NCBI GenBank assembly: GCA_017848965.1
Contig: JAFIHA010000006.1
Span: 1-54,095 of the forward strand
Length of the DNA stretch: 54,095 bases
Source: Dechloromonas aromatica (nom. nud.)
Lineage (GTDB): Bacteria > Pseudomonadota > Gammaproteobacteria > Burkholderiales > Rhodocyclaceae
Direction of reading: 5' to 3'
Both the position numbers and the translations under genes were made by a program. The notes under the pieces are model-generated. The model saw only the letters and a program-made list of their open reading frames with translations, searched no databases and was not told the origin of the DNA. Shown here one piece after another: positions 42,539-49,492 of the stretch (position 1 is its first letter; the number at the start of each line of letters is the position of its first letter).

Positions 42539-43528
42539 ATGCAGATTGATCTGCGCACCGTGGCAATCAAACCCTTGCGCCACACCTTCGACCATCTGGT
42601 CGACCGGTTCGGCGACAAGCCGGCCAGCCGCTACCAGGAAGGCAGCTACAACATCCAGCAGGAACACATCTTCCACTACCGGCCGAGCTGGGACGCCGAC
42701 AACGTGCTGTTCGACAAGAAGCGCACCAAGATCCGGATGCAGGACTGGTACGCGCTGAAGGACCCGCGCCAGTACTACTACGGCTCCTACACCATTGCCC
42801 GCGCCCGGCAGCAGGAAGCGGCCGAATCGAGCTTCGAGATGATCGAGGATCGCGGCCTGGCCGAACTGATTCCTGCCGAACTGCGGCAGACCGCGCTCGA
42901 CGTCCTGGTGCCGATGCGCCATGTCGAGTGGGGCGGCAACATGGGCAATTCCTACATCGCCGCCTACGGCTACGGCACGGTGATCACCCAGCCCTGTCTC
43001 TATCACGCGATGGACCACCTGGGCGTCGCCCAGTACCTGACCCGCATCGGCCTCGTCCTCGACGGCCCGGACGCGCTGGAAACCGCCAAGTCCGCCTGGA
43101 TGTCCTGCCCGAACTGGCAGCCGCTGCGCGAGCACGTCGAGAACCTGCTGGTGCTGCAGGACTGGTTCGAAATCTTCGTCGCCCAGAACCTGGTCCTCGA
43201 AGGCCTGCTCAATCCGCTGCTCTACGACCACCTCGACGCCGACTTCTCGGCCAAGGGCGGCACCGCGATCTCGATGATGACCCGCTTCATGGCCGAATGG
43301 TCGACCGAGACCGCCAAGTGGGTCGATGCCCAGATCAAGGTTGCCGCCGCCGAATCGCCCGAGAACAAGGCCGTTCTCAGCGACTGGGTCAAGCACTACC
43401 GCACCGCCACGCTCGCCGCGCTGGCGCCGATTGCCGCCCGCGCCTTTGGTGAACCGTCGGCCGATGTGCTGGCCGACATCGCCGCCGAATTCAATGCCCG
43501 CTGCGCCAAGCTTGGCCTGGCCGTCTAG
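42539..43528 (+). CDS. dmpL: Phenol hydroxylase P1 oxygenase beta subunit
   Basis: 329 residues, starting MQIDLRTVAIKPLRHTFDHL after AGGAGACAAAC. It belongs to the beta subunits of soluble diiron monooxygenases, which have the ferritin-like fold but lack the iron ligands. Recognisable segments are YNIQQEHIFHYRPSWDADNV, MRHVEWGGNMGNSYIAAYGY and QNLVLEGLLNPLLYDHLDAD. With DmpN and DmpO it forms the hydroxylase hexamer that turns phenol into catechol in the cytoplasm. A small UUCG-loop hairpin (CCCG-TTCG-CGGG, about 42508) lies in the dmpK-dmpL gap. Confidence 0.95.
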   Translation: MQIDLRTVAIKPLRHTFDHLVDRFGDKPASRYQEGSYNIQQEHIFHYRPSWDADNVLFDKKRTKIRMQDWYALKDPRQYYYGSYTIARARQQEAAESSFEMIEDRGLAELIPAELRQTALDVLVPMRHVEWGGNMGNSYIAAYGYGTVITQPCLYHAMDHLGVAQYLTRIGLVLDGPDALETAKSAWMSCPNWQPLREHVENLLVLQDWFEIFVAQNLVLEGLLNPLLYDHLDADFSAKGGTAISMMTRFMAEWSTETAKWVDAQIKVAAAESPENKAVLSDWVKHYRTATLAALAPIAARAFGEPSADVLADIAAEFNARCAKLGLAV

Positions 43529-43536
43529 GAGTTTTC

Positions 43537-43806
43537 ATGTCTACCGTATTCATCGCCTTTCAAACCAACGAGGACACCCGGCCGATCATCGAGTCGATCC
43601 TCGCCGACAACCCGCATGCCGTGCTCGACGAGCAGCCGGCCATGGTCAAGATCAACGCCGAGGGCAGCCTGGTGATCAAGCGCGAATCGATCGAAGAGCG
43701 CATCGGCCGCGATTTCGACCTGCAGGAGTTGCAGGTCAACCTGATCACGCTCTCCGGAAACATGGATGAGGACGACGACCAGTTGACGCTGGCCTGGAAA
43801 AACTGA
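43537..43806 (+). CDS. dmpM: Phenol hydroxylase P2 regulatory (coupling) protein
   Basis: 89 residues starting MSTVFIAFQTNEDTRPIIES, an effector protein of the MmoB/DmpM family without cofactors. It binds the hydroxylase and couples electron use to substrate turnover. Features are ILADNPHAVLDEQPAMVKIN and IGRDFDLQELQVNLITLSGN. Size is normal. It begins 8 nt after dmpL and ends 15 nt before dmpN. Confidence 0.95.
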   Translation: MSTVFIAFQTNEDTRPIIESILADNPHAVLDEQPAMVKINAEGSLVIKRESIEERIGRDFDLQELQVNLITLSGNMDEDDDQLTLAWKN

Positions 43807-43821
43807 GCAAGGAGAACTCTC

Positions 43822-45378
43822 ATGGACATGAAAGCCACCAAGAAAAAGCTGGGCCTGAAGGAAAAGTACGCCCACATGACGCGCGGCCTCGGCTGGGACA
43901 CCACCTACCAGCCGATGGACAAGGTCTTCCCGCAGGCTGCCTTCGAAGGCATCAAGATTCACGACTGGGACAAGTGGGAAGACCCCTTCCGCCTGACCAT
44001 GGACGCCTACTGGAAGTACCAGGCCGAGAAGGAGCGCAAGCTCTACGCGGTGCTCGACGCCTTCGCCCAGAACAACGGCCACCTCGGCATCACCGACGCC
44101 CGTTACCTGAACGCGGTCAAGCTCTTCCTGACCGGCATCTCGCCGCTGGAATACGTCGCCCACCGCGGCTTTGCCGCCGCCGGCCGCAACTTCCCCGGCG
44201 TCGGCCCGCGCGTCGCCTGCCTGATGCAGTCGATCGACGAAGTCCGCCACGCGCAGACGCAGATTCACGCGTTGTCGAACTACAACAAGTTCTACGAAGG
44301 TTTCCATGCCGGCGCCACGCATCAGATCGAGCGCGTCTGGTACCTGTCGGTGCCCAAGTCCTTCTTCGACGACGCTTTCAGCGCCGGTCCCTTCGAATGG
44401 ATGATCGCCATCGGCTTCTCCTTCGAATACGTGCTGACCAATCTGCTGTTCGTGCCCTTCATGTCGGGCGCCGCCTACAACGGCGACATGGCCACCGTCA
44501 CCTTCGGTTTCTCGGCGCAGTCCGACGAAGCGCGCCACATGACGCTCGGCCTCGAATGCATCAAGTTCATGCTGGAACAGGACCCGGACAACCTGCCGAT
44601 CGTCCAGAAGTGGATCGACAAGTGGGCCTGGCGCGGCATCCGCGTGCTCACCCTGGTCGGCATGATGATGGACTACATGCTGCCGAAGCGCGTGATGAGC
44701 TGGAAGGAAGCCTGGGAAATCTATTTCGAGCAGAACGGCGGCGCGCTGTTCAACGACCTCGCCAAGTACGGCATCAAGGTGCCGGAGTGCATCACCCAAT
44801 GCACGGTCGACAAGGAACACATCTCGCATCAGGCCTGGGCCACCTTCTACCAGTACGCCCACGCCTCGGATTTCCATACCTGGCTGCCGAACGACGAGGA
44901 AATGGACTGGCTGTCGGCCAAGTACCCGAACACCTTCGACAAGTACTACCGGCCGCGCTTCACCCAGTGGCGCGAAATGGCCGACAAGGGCGAGCGTTTC
45001 TACAACAACACGCTGCCGATGCTGTGCCAGGTCTGCCAGATTCCGATGGTGTTCACCGAGCCGGACGACCCGACCAAGATCTGCTATCGCGAATCCGAGT
45101 ATCAGGGCGAGAAGTACCACACCTGTTCGGACGGCTGTAAGCACATCTTCGACGACGAACCGGAGAAGTACATCCAGGCCTGGCTGCCGGTGCACCAGAT
45201 CTACCAGGGCAACTGCTTCCCGGAAGGCACCGACCCGACCGTCGAAGGCTTCGATCCGATGCTCAAGGTGCTCGAGTGGTACCACATCGAGAACGGCAAG
45301 GACAACATGGACTACGAAGGTTCCGGCGACCAGGCCAATTTCGCCGCCTGGCGCGGCATGGCAACGCAGAACACCTGA
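43822..45378 (+). CDS. dmpN: Phenol hydroxylase P3 oxygenase alpha subunit (diiron)
   Basis: 518 residues; the catalytic subunit with the carboxylate-bridged diiron site. Two ExxH motifs are visible: the first in SIDEVRHAQTQIHAL and the second in QSDEARHMTLGLE. Further ligand Glu residues lie in the helices before each. The C-terminus carries a Cys-rich segment (CQVCQIPMVF ... CSDGCKHIFDD) typical of phenol and toluene hydroxylase alpha subunits, which likely binds zinc. It hydroxylates phenol to catechol with O2 and electrons from DmpP. A hairpin follows before dmpO. Confidence 0.97.
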   Translation: MDMKATKKKLGLKEKYAHMTRGLGWDTTYQPMDKVFPQAAFEGIKIHDWDKWEDPFRLTMDAYWKYQAEKERKLYAVLDAFAQNNGHLGITDARYLNAVKLFLTGISPLEYVAHRGFAAAGRNFPGVGPRVACLMQSIDEVRHAQTQIHALSNYNKFYEGFHAGATHQIERVWYLSVPKSFFDDAFSAGPFEWMIAIGFSFEYVLTNLLFVPFMSGAAYNGDMATVTFGFSAQSDEARHMTLGLECIKFMLEQDPDNLPIVQKWIDKWAWRGIRVLTLVGMMMDYMLPKRVMSWKEAWEIYFEQNGGALFNDLAKYGIKVPECITQCTVDKEHISHQAWATFYQYAHASDFHTWLPNDEEMDWLSAKYPNTFDKYYRPRFTQWREMADKGERFYNNTLPMLCQVCQIPMVFTEPDDPTKICYRESEYQGEKYHTCSDGCKHIFDDEPEKYIQAWLPVHQIYQGNCFPEGTDPTVEGFDPMLKVLEWYHIENGKDNMDYEGSGDQANFAAWRGMATQNT

Positions 45379-45409
45379 TCGATCAGAAACGGGGGCCGGC
45401 GTGCCCCCG
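45375..45409. other. Palindrome and hairpin in the dmpN-dmpO gap
   Basis: CTGATCGATCAG (45375-45386) is a perfect 12-bp palindrome overlapping the dmpN stop. Directly after it CGGGGGC (45390-45396) pairs with GCCCCCG (45403-45409) around a CGGCGT loop. No T-run follows, so this is more likely an mRNA stabiliser or processing site than a terminator. It is one of the larger gaps in the hydroxylase operon (53 nt). Confidence 0.65.
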
Positions 45410-45431
45410 CTTACAACAAAAGGAGACAAAC

Positions 45432-45788
45432 ATGGCTGTCAAAGCCCTCTACGATTACAACTACCCGGCCGCCGACACCCAGGACAAGTTCCACGGCAAC
45501 CAACTGCTCTACGTCGGCTGGGACGACCACCTGATGTTCTGCGCCCCGTTCGCCTACTGCCTGCCGCCGGACACCAAGTTTTCCGAGCTGGTCGAGAAGC
45601 ACCTGCCGCATTCCTACAGCCGTCACCCGGACTGGGCGCAGATCGATTTCGCCAAGGCGGTCTGGCTCAAGTCCGGCCAGCCCTTCCAGCCGGACATGAA
45701 CAAGACGCTGGCCGAGCAGGGGCTCAAGCACAAGGATGTGCTGCGCCTGCAGACGCCGGGTCTGAACGGCAACGGCACGTATTTCTGA
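45432..45788 (+). CDS. dmpO: Phenol hydroxylase P4 oxygenase gamma subunit
   Basis: 118 residues from ATG 45432, preceded by the same AGGAGACAAAC leader as dmpL. Content (AVKALYDYNYPAADTQDKFH; YCLPPDTKFSELVEKHLPHS; HPDWAQIDFAKAVWLKSG) matches the small gamma subunit, which packs around the alpha subunit of the hydroxylase. The longer frame from 45276 overlaps dmpN and is a shadow. Confidence 0.95.
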   Translation: MAVKALYDYNYPAADTQDKFHGNQLLYVGWDDHLMFCAPFAYCLPPDTKFSELVEKHLPHSYSRHPDWAQIDFAKAVWLKSGQPFQPDMNKTLAEQGLKHKDVLRLQTPGLNGNGTYF

Positions 45789-45800
45789 GCCGGGGGCGGC

Positions 45801-46862
45801 ATGAGCTACGAACTGACCATCGAACCGCTGGGCCAGACGATCGAAGTCGAGGATGGCCAGACCATCCTCGACGCCGCCCTGCGCGCCGGCATCTACCTGC
45901 CGCACGCCTGCTGCCACGGCCTGTGCGCCACCTGCAAGGTGCAGGTGACGGACGGTGAAGTCGATCACGGCGAGGCGTCGACCTTTGCGCTGATGGACTT
46001 CGAGCGCGAGGAGGGCAAGTGCCTGGCCTGCTGCGCCCGGCTCGAATCCGACGTGGTGATCGAAGCCGAGATCGAGGACGATCCCGATTCGCAGAACCTG
46101 CCGGTCGAGGACTACGCGGGCGAGGTGGTCAGGATCGAAGCGCTGACGCCGACCATTCGCGGTATCTGGATCAAGCTGGACCGGCCGCTGCAGTTCCAGG
46201 CCGGTCAATACATCAATCTGGAAGTCGAGGCCTTCCCCGGCCAGTCGCGCGCCTTCTCGCTGGCCAACGCGCCGGACGGCGGCGATGTCGTCGAACTCAA
46301 CGTGCGCATCGTGCCGGGCGGCCAGGTCACCGCCTGGCTGCACCAGCAGTTGCAGGTCGGCGACCGGCTCAAGCTGAGCGGTCCTTACGGGCGCTTCTTC
46401 GTCAAGAAGTCGGCCAATCTGCCGCTCATCTTCATGGCCGGCGGTTCCGGGCTGTCCAGCCCAAAATCGATGATCGAGGAACTGCTCGCTGAAGGCTGCA
46501 CGCTGCCGATGACCCTCGTCTATGGCCAGCGCAACCGGGGCGAGCTTTACTACGACGCCGAGTTCCGGGCGCTTGCCGAAAAGTACCCGAACTTCAGCTA
46601 TGTGCCGGCGCTCTCCGACGAGCCGGCCGGGTCGGACTGGGACGGTGCGCGCGGCTTCGTGCACGAGGCGGCCAAGGCCCACTTCGCCAACGATTTCCGT
46701 GGCCACAAGGCCTACCTGTGCGGGCCGCCGGCGATGATCGAAGCTTGCGTCACGACGCTGATGCAGGGCCGGTTGTTCGAGCGCGACATCTACATGGAGA
46801 AGTTCTTCTCCGCGGCCGATGCCTCGCAGCAGTTGAAGAGTCCGCTGTTCAAGAACATCTGA
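45801..46862 (+). CDS. dmpP: Phenol hydroxylase P5 reductase (2Fe-2S, FAD)
   Basis: 353 residues. The N-terminal plant-type 2Fe-2S domain has CCHGLCATCKVQV with the distal Cys in KCLACCARLESDV. The FAD-binding domain has RAFSLANAP (RxxS motif) and the NAD domain has FMAGGSGLSSPKSMIEEL and KAYLCGPPAMIEACVTTL. It passes electrons from NADH through FAD and 2Fe-2S to the DmpLNO hydroxylase. Length equals that of Pseudomonas DmpP. It starts 12 nt after dmpO. Confidence 0.97.
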   Translation: MSYELTIEPLGQTIEVEDGQTILDAALRAGIYLPHACCHGLCATCKVQVTDGEVDHGEASTFALMDFEREEGKCLACCARLESDVVIEAEIEDDPDSQNLPVEDYAGEVVRIEALTPTIRGIWIKLDRPLQFQAGQYINLEVEAFPGQSRAFSLANAPDGGDVVELNVRIVPGGQVTAWLHQQLQVGDRLKLSGPYGRFFVKKSANLPLIFMAGGSGLSSPKSMIEELLAEGCTLPMTLVYGQRNRGELYYDAEFRALAEKYPNFSYVPALSDEPAGSDWDGARGFVHEAAKAHFANDFRGHKAYLCGPPAMIEACVTTLMQGRLFERDIYMEKFFSAADASQQLKSPLFKNI

Positions 46863-46876
46863 GCGGGAGCGCGGCG

Positions 46877-47212
46877 ATGATCTATTTCAACGTGCTGATC
46901 GAGGAAACCGGCGAGAGCTACCGCTGCTCGCCGCAGGAGTCGCTGCTGGCCGGCATGGAACGCCTGGGCAAGAAGGGCATTCCGGTCGGCTGCCGGGGCG
47001 GCGGCTGCGGCGTGTGCAAGGTGGAAATCGTTTCGGGCAGCTATCTGAAGCGAGTGATGAGCCGGGATTACGTCAGCGTCGAGGACGAAGCGGCGGATCG
47101 CGTGCTGGCCTGCCGGGTAAGGCCGACCAGCGACATCACGCTGAAGGTGCTGGGCAAGATGGCGAAGAACGTCTGCCGGCTGAGCACGGCGGGGGTGGCC
47201 GCCGCGCTGTAA
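46877..47212 (+). CDS. dmpQ: 2Fe-2S ferredoxin that reactivates catechol 2,3-dioxygenase (DmpQ/XylT-like)
   Basis: 111 residues from ATG 46877. The plant-type cluster motif is CRGGGCGVCKVEI with the fourth Cys in RVLACRVRPTSDI. Members named XylT/DmpQ/PhhQ reduce the inactivated Fe(III) of catechol 2,3-dioxygenase. The position at the end of the hydroxylase genes and just before the dioxygenase supports this; here, however, a divergent GntR gene separates the two, so dmpQ and dmpB are on different transcripts. Confidence 0.9.
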   Translation: MIYFNVLIEETGESYRCSPQESLLAGMERLGKKGIPVGCRGGGCGVCKVEIVSGSYLKRVMSRDYVSVEDEAADRVLACRVRPTSDITLKVLGKMAKNVCRLSTAGVAAAL

Positions 47213-47225
47213 AGGCGGTCGCGTC

Positions 47226-47936
47226 TCAGGCGGCCGGCTTGCGGTTGAGTTCTTCGCTGGGGATCGCCTCGATCGACCGGAAGGTCATCAGGATGTGCTC
47301 GGCGAGGAGGGCGGCGGCCTGGTCGGCGTCGCGTTTGATGGCGGCTTGCAGCAGGGCTTCGTGCTCGGCGTGGATGTCGCGGGGAATCGGCTGCAGGTAG
47401 AGCGACAGGCGTCGGTAGCGTTCGGCCTGGTAGTAGAGGATGGAGAGGAAATGCTTGAGCCAGCGGGACGGACAGGCGGCGATCAGTACCTCGTGGAAGA
47501 TGCGGTTGCGTTCTTCCCATTCCTCGCGGGCGTCGCTGCCGATGCGTTTTTCCTCGGCCTTGGCGAGACGGTGGAAGGCGCCGACCAGATTGGCTTCCCA
47601 GGCGTCGTCACCGATCGCGATCGACTGGCGCAAGGCTTCGCATTCGAGCATGACGCGGGTCCGGGTGATGTCGCCGAAATCCTCGAGCGACACCGGCGAG
47701 ACGCGGAAACCGCGCTGGCCCTGGCTGACCACCAAGGCATCGGCGATGAGCAGGGAAAGCGCTTCGCGCAGGGTGCCGGCGCCGACCCCGTAGTTGTCCT
47801 TGAGGTGCTCGACGCGCAGCTTCTCGCCGGGCGCCAGCGTGCCTTCGATGATGTCCCGGCGCAAGGCGCGGTAGGCCGATTCGACCAGGGTTTTGGGTTC
47901 GGCGGAGAAGCCTTCGGCAGCGGCGCTGATGTTCAT
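47226..47936 (-). CDS. GntR-family (FCD) transcriptional regulator, AphS-like
   Basis: 236 residues from ATG 47936; the frame is open 30 codons further to 48026, but that part lies across the dioxygenase promoter and looks non-conserved. The wHTH at about 15-80 includes LAPGEKLRVEHLKDNYGVGA and TLREALSLLIADALVV. The FCD ligand domain has the metal-type residues in RTRVMLECEALRQSIA, EERNRIFHEVLIAACPS and DIHAEHEALLQAAIKRD. In Comamonas testosteroni a GntR protein (AphS) represses phenol catabolic genes. It is divergent from dmpB, and palindromes between them are candidate operators. Confidence 0.88.
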   Translation of the reverse strand: MNISAAAEGFSAEPKTLVESAYRALRRDIIEGTLAPGEKLRVEHLKDNYGVGAGTLREALSLLIADALVVSQGQRGFRVSPVSLEDFGDITRTRVMLECEALRQSIAIGDDAWEANLVGAFHRLAKAEEKRIGSDAREEWEERNRIFHEVLIAACPSRWLKHFLSILYYQAERYRRLSLYLQPIPRDIHAEHEALLQAAIKRDADQAAALLAEHILMTFRSIEAIPSEELNRKPAA

Positions 47937-48002
47937 GGAGGTGGCGGGAAAACGAGGATGAAAAATTCTAACCCGGCGCAGAAATTTTCGGGTTAATTTA
48001 AA

Positions 48003-48015
48003 AATCTCGAGAAAA
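48003..48015 (+). promoter_or_regulatory. Shared 13-bp element, copy 2, with inverted repeat across the dmpB -35
   Basis: AATCTCGAGAAAA is identical to the element in front of dmpR. Its ATCTCGA part (48004-48010) is repeated inverted as TCGAGAT at 48026-48032, so the two arms bracket the -35 hexamer of the dmpB promoter. A bound regulator here would block the promoter. Confidence 0.55.
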
Positions 48016-48019
48016 CGTA

Positions 48020-48048
48020 TTGACATCGAGATTGCTTGTAAATATCGT
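48020..48048 (+). promoter_or_regulatory. Sigma70-type promoter of the meta-cleavage operon (dmpB onward)
   Basis: TTGACA (48020-48025), a 17-bp spacer, and TATCGT (48043-48048). The -35 is perfect and the spacing ideal; the -10 is moderate. It lies 59 bp before dmpB. Sequences on both sides are palindromic, indicating repression. Confidence 0.75.
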
Positions 48049-48067
48049 AATAGTAAATCGGTTGCAC

Positions 48068-48083
48068 GATTGATCGATCAATC
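48068..48083. promoter_or_regulatory. 16-bp perfect palindrome in the dmpB leader, probable operator
   Basis: GATTGATCGATCAATC is a perfect palindrome about 20 bp after the -10 box, a classical repressor position. Its core TGATCGATCA also occurs at the end of dmpN (45376-45385). The GntR regulator encoded alongside is the obvious candidate to bind it. Confidence 0.65.
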
Positions 48084-48107
48084 ACATCAATAAAGAGGAG
48101 CAGACAA

Positions 48108-49034
48108 ATGGCAATGACAGGCGTACTTCGTCCCGGGCACATCCAGCTGAAGGTGCTCGATCTCGATGAGAGCGTGGAGTTTTACTCGAACGTGCTCGGC
48201 CTCACGGAAACCGGCCGCGACGCGCAAGGGCGCGTCTATTTCAAGGCCTGGGACGAGCGCGATCATCACAGCGTGATCCTGCGTCAGGCCGACAGCGCCG
48301 GCATCGACTTCTTCGCCTTCAAGGTCGATAGCTGCGCGACGCTCGACAAGCTGGAAAAGGACCTCAACGCCTACGGCGTCGCCACCAAGCGCATCCCGGC
48401 CGGCGAACTGCTGGAAACCGGCGAGCGCGTGCGCTTCACGCTGCCCACCGGCCACGACATCGAGCTTTATTCGAAGAAGAGCGAAGTCGGCAACGGCATG
48501 AGCGACGTCAATCCGGAAGCCTGGACCGCCGCCGCCGAAAAGGGCATCGCCCCGATCCGCCTCGACCATTGCCTGCTCTACGGTCCGGACATCGAGAAGG
48601 CGCAGGCCATCTTCACCGACGTGCTCGGTTTCTACCTGGTCGAGCACATCGCGCTCGACGACAGCCAGGACCTGGCGATCTGGCTGTCCTGCTCGATCAA
48701 GGCGCACGACATCGCTTTCGTCCGCCATCCCGAGCCGGGCAAGCTGCACCACGTCTCCTTCCTGCTCGAAAGCTGGGAAAAGGTGCTGCGCGCCGCCGAC
48801 ATCATGTCGATGAACCGCGTCTCGATCGACATCGGCCCGACCCGTCACGGCGTCACCCGCGGCACGACGATCTACGCCTTTGACCCCAACGGCAACCGCT
48901 TCGAAACCTTCTGCGGCGGTTACCAGTGCTACCCGGACAACAAACCGACCAAATGGACGATGGACGAAGTCGGCGCCGCCGTCTTCTATCACGACCGCAA
49001 GCTCAACGACCGCTTCCTGACGGTGGTCAGCTGA
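48108..49034 (+). CDS. dmpB: Catechol 2,3-dioxygenase
   Basis: 308 residues after an AGAGGAG ribosome site. An extradiol dioxygenase of the vicinal oxygen chelate fold, opening catechol to 2-hydroxymuconic semialdehyde. Fe(II) ligands are the His in IRLDHCLLYGPD, the His in GKLHHVSFLLES and the Glu in NRFETFCGGYQ. Active-site Tyr/His residues lie in GTTIYAFDPNG. Start MTGVLRPGHIQLKVLD and length are those of the XylE/DmpB group. It overlaps the next gene by one base (TGATG). It is first in the meta operon. Confidence 0.97.
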   Translation: MAMTGVLRPGHIQLKVLDLDESVEFYSNVLGLTETGRDAQGRVYFKAWDERDHHSVILRQADSAGIDFFAFKVDSCATLDKLEKDLNAYGVATKRIPAGELLETGERVRFTLPTGHDIELYSKKSEVGNGMSDVNPEAWTAAAEKGIAPIRLDHCLLYGPDIEKAQAIFTDVLGFYLVEHIALDDSQDLAIWLSCSIKAHDIAFVRHPEPGKLHHVSFLLESWEKVLRAADIMSMNRVSIDIGPTRHGVTRGTTIYAFDPNGNRFETFCGGYQCYPDNKPTKWTMDEVGAAVFYHDRKLNDRFLTVVS

Positions 49035-49462
49035 TGCAAGTCGCCGCCAGCACCCCGGGCATCACCGCCGAGGCGGCGGCAGCCGCCTGCAGCGCGGCGG
49101 TGGCGCATGCCGCCGCACGCGGCTGGCGGATCAACGTCGCCGTCGTCGACCGCGGCGGCAACCTGATGGCCTTCCTGCGCCAGCCGGGCGCCTTCATCCA
49201 CTCGATCCAGATCGCCATCGACAAGGCCTACACCTCGGCCAGCTTCGGCTTTCCGACCAAGGCCTGGATGGGGGCGATCGGCCACGACGACGGGATGAAG
49301 CTCGGCTTCGCCAACCAGCCGCGCCTGATCGTCTTCGGCGGCGGCCTGCCGGTGCCCGGCGACGGCGGCGAGTGGCTCGGCGGCATCGGCGTCTCCGGCG
49401 CTTCCGAGGCCGAGGACGAGGAATGCGCCAGGGCTGGCCTGGCCGCCATCGGCCTCGCCTGA
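49034..49462 (+). CDS. GlcG/HbpS-family protein (DUF336)
   Basis: 142 residues, start ATG 49034 overlapping the dmpB stop. Typical GlcG/HbpS sequence: AAAACSAAVAHAAARGWRIN, VAVVDRGGNLMAFLRQPGAF and SIQIAIDKAYTSASFGFPTK, then GVSGASEAEDEECARAG. Members bind heme or small ligands, and many lie within aromatic degradation operons without a defined role. Here it sits between the dioxygenase and the semialdehyde dehydrogenase. It might protect or service dmpB, but that is inference from position. Confidence 0.87.
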   Translation: MQVAASTPGITAEAAAAACSAAVAHAAARGWRINVAVVDRGGNLMAFLRQPGAFIHSIQIAIDKAYTSASFGFPTKAWMGAIGHDDGMKLGFANQPRLIVFGGGLPVPGDGGEWLGGIGVSGASEAEDEECARAGLAAIGLA

Positions 49463-49492
49463 CAACAAGAATTCAACAAGGACCAATAGGGA

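Noticed and set aside
43525..45429. A 634-codon open frame on the minus strand
   Set aside because: Antisense to dmpN and dmpM. No recognisable domain, and the true genes are complete on the other strand.
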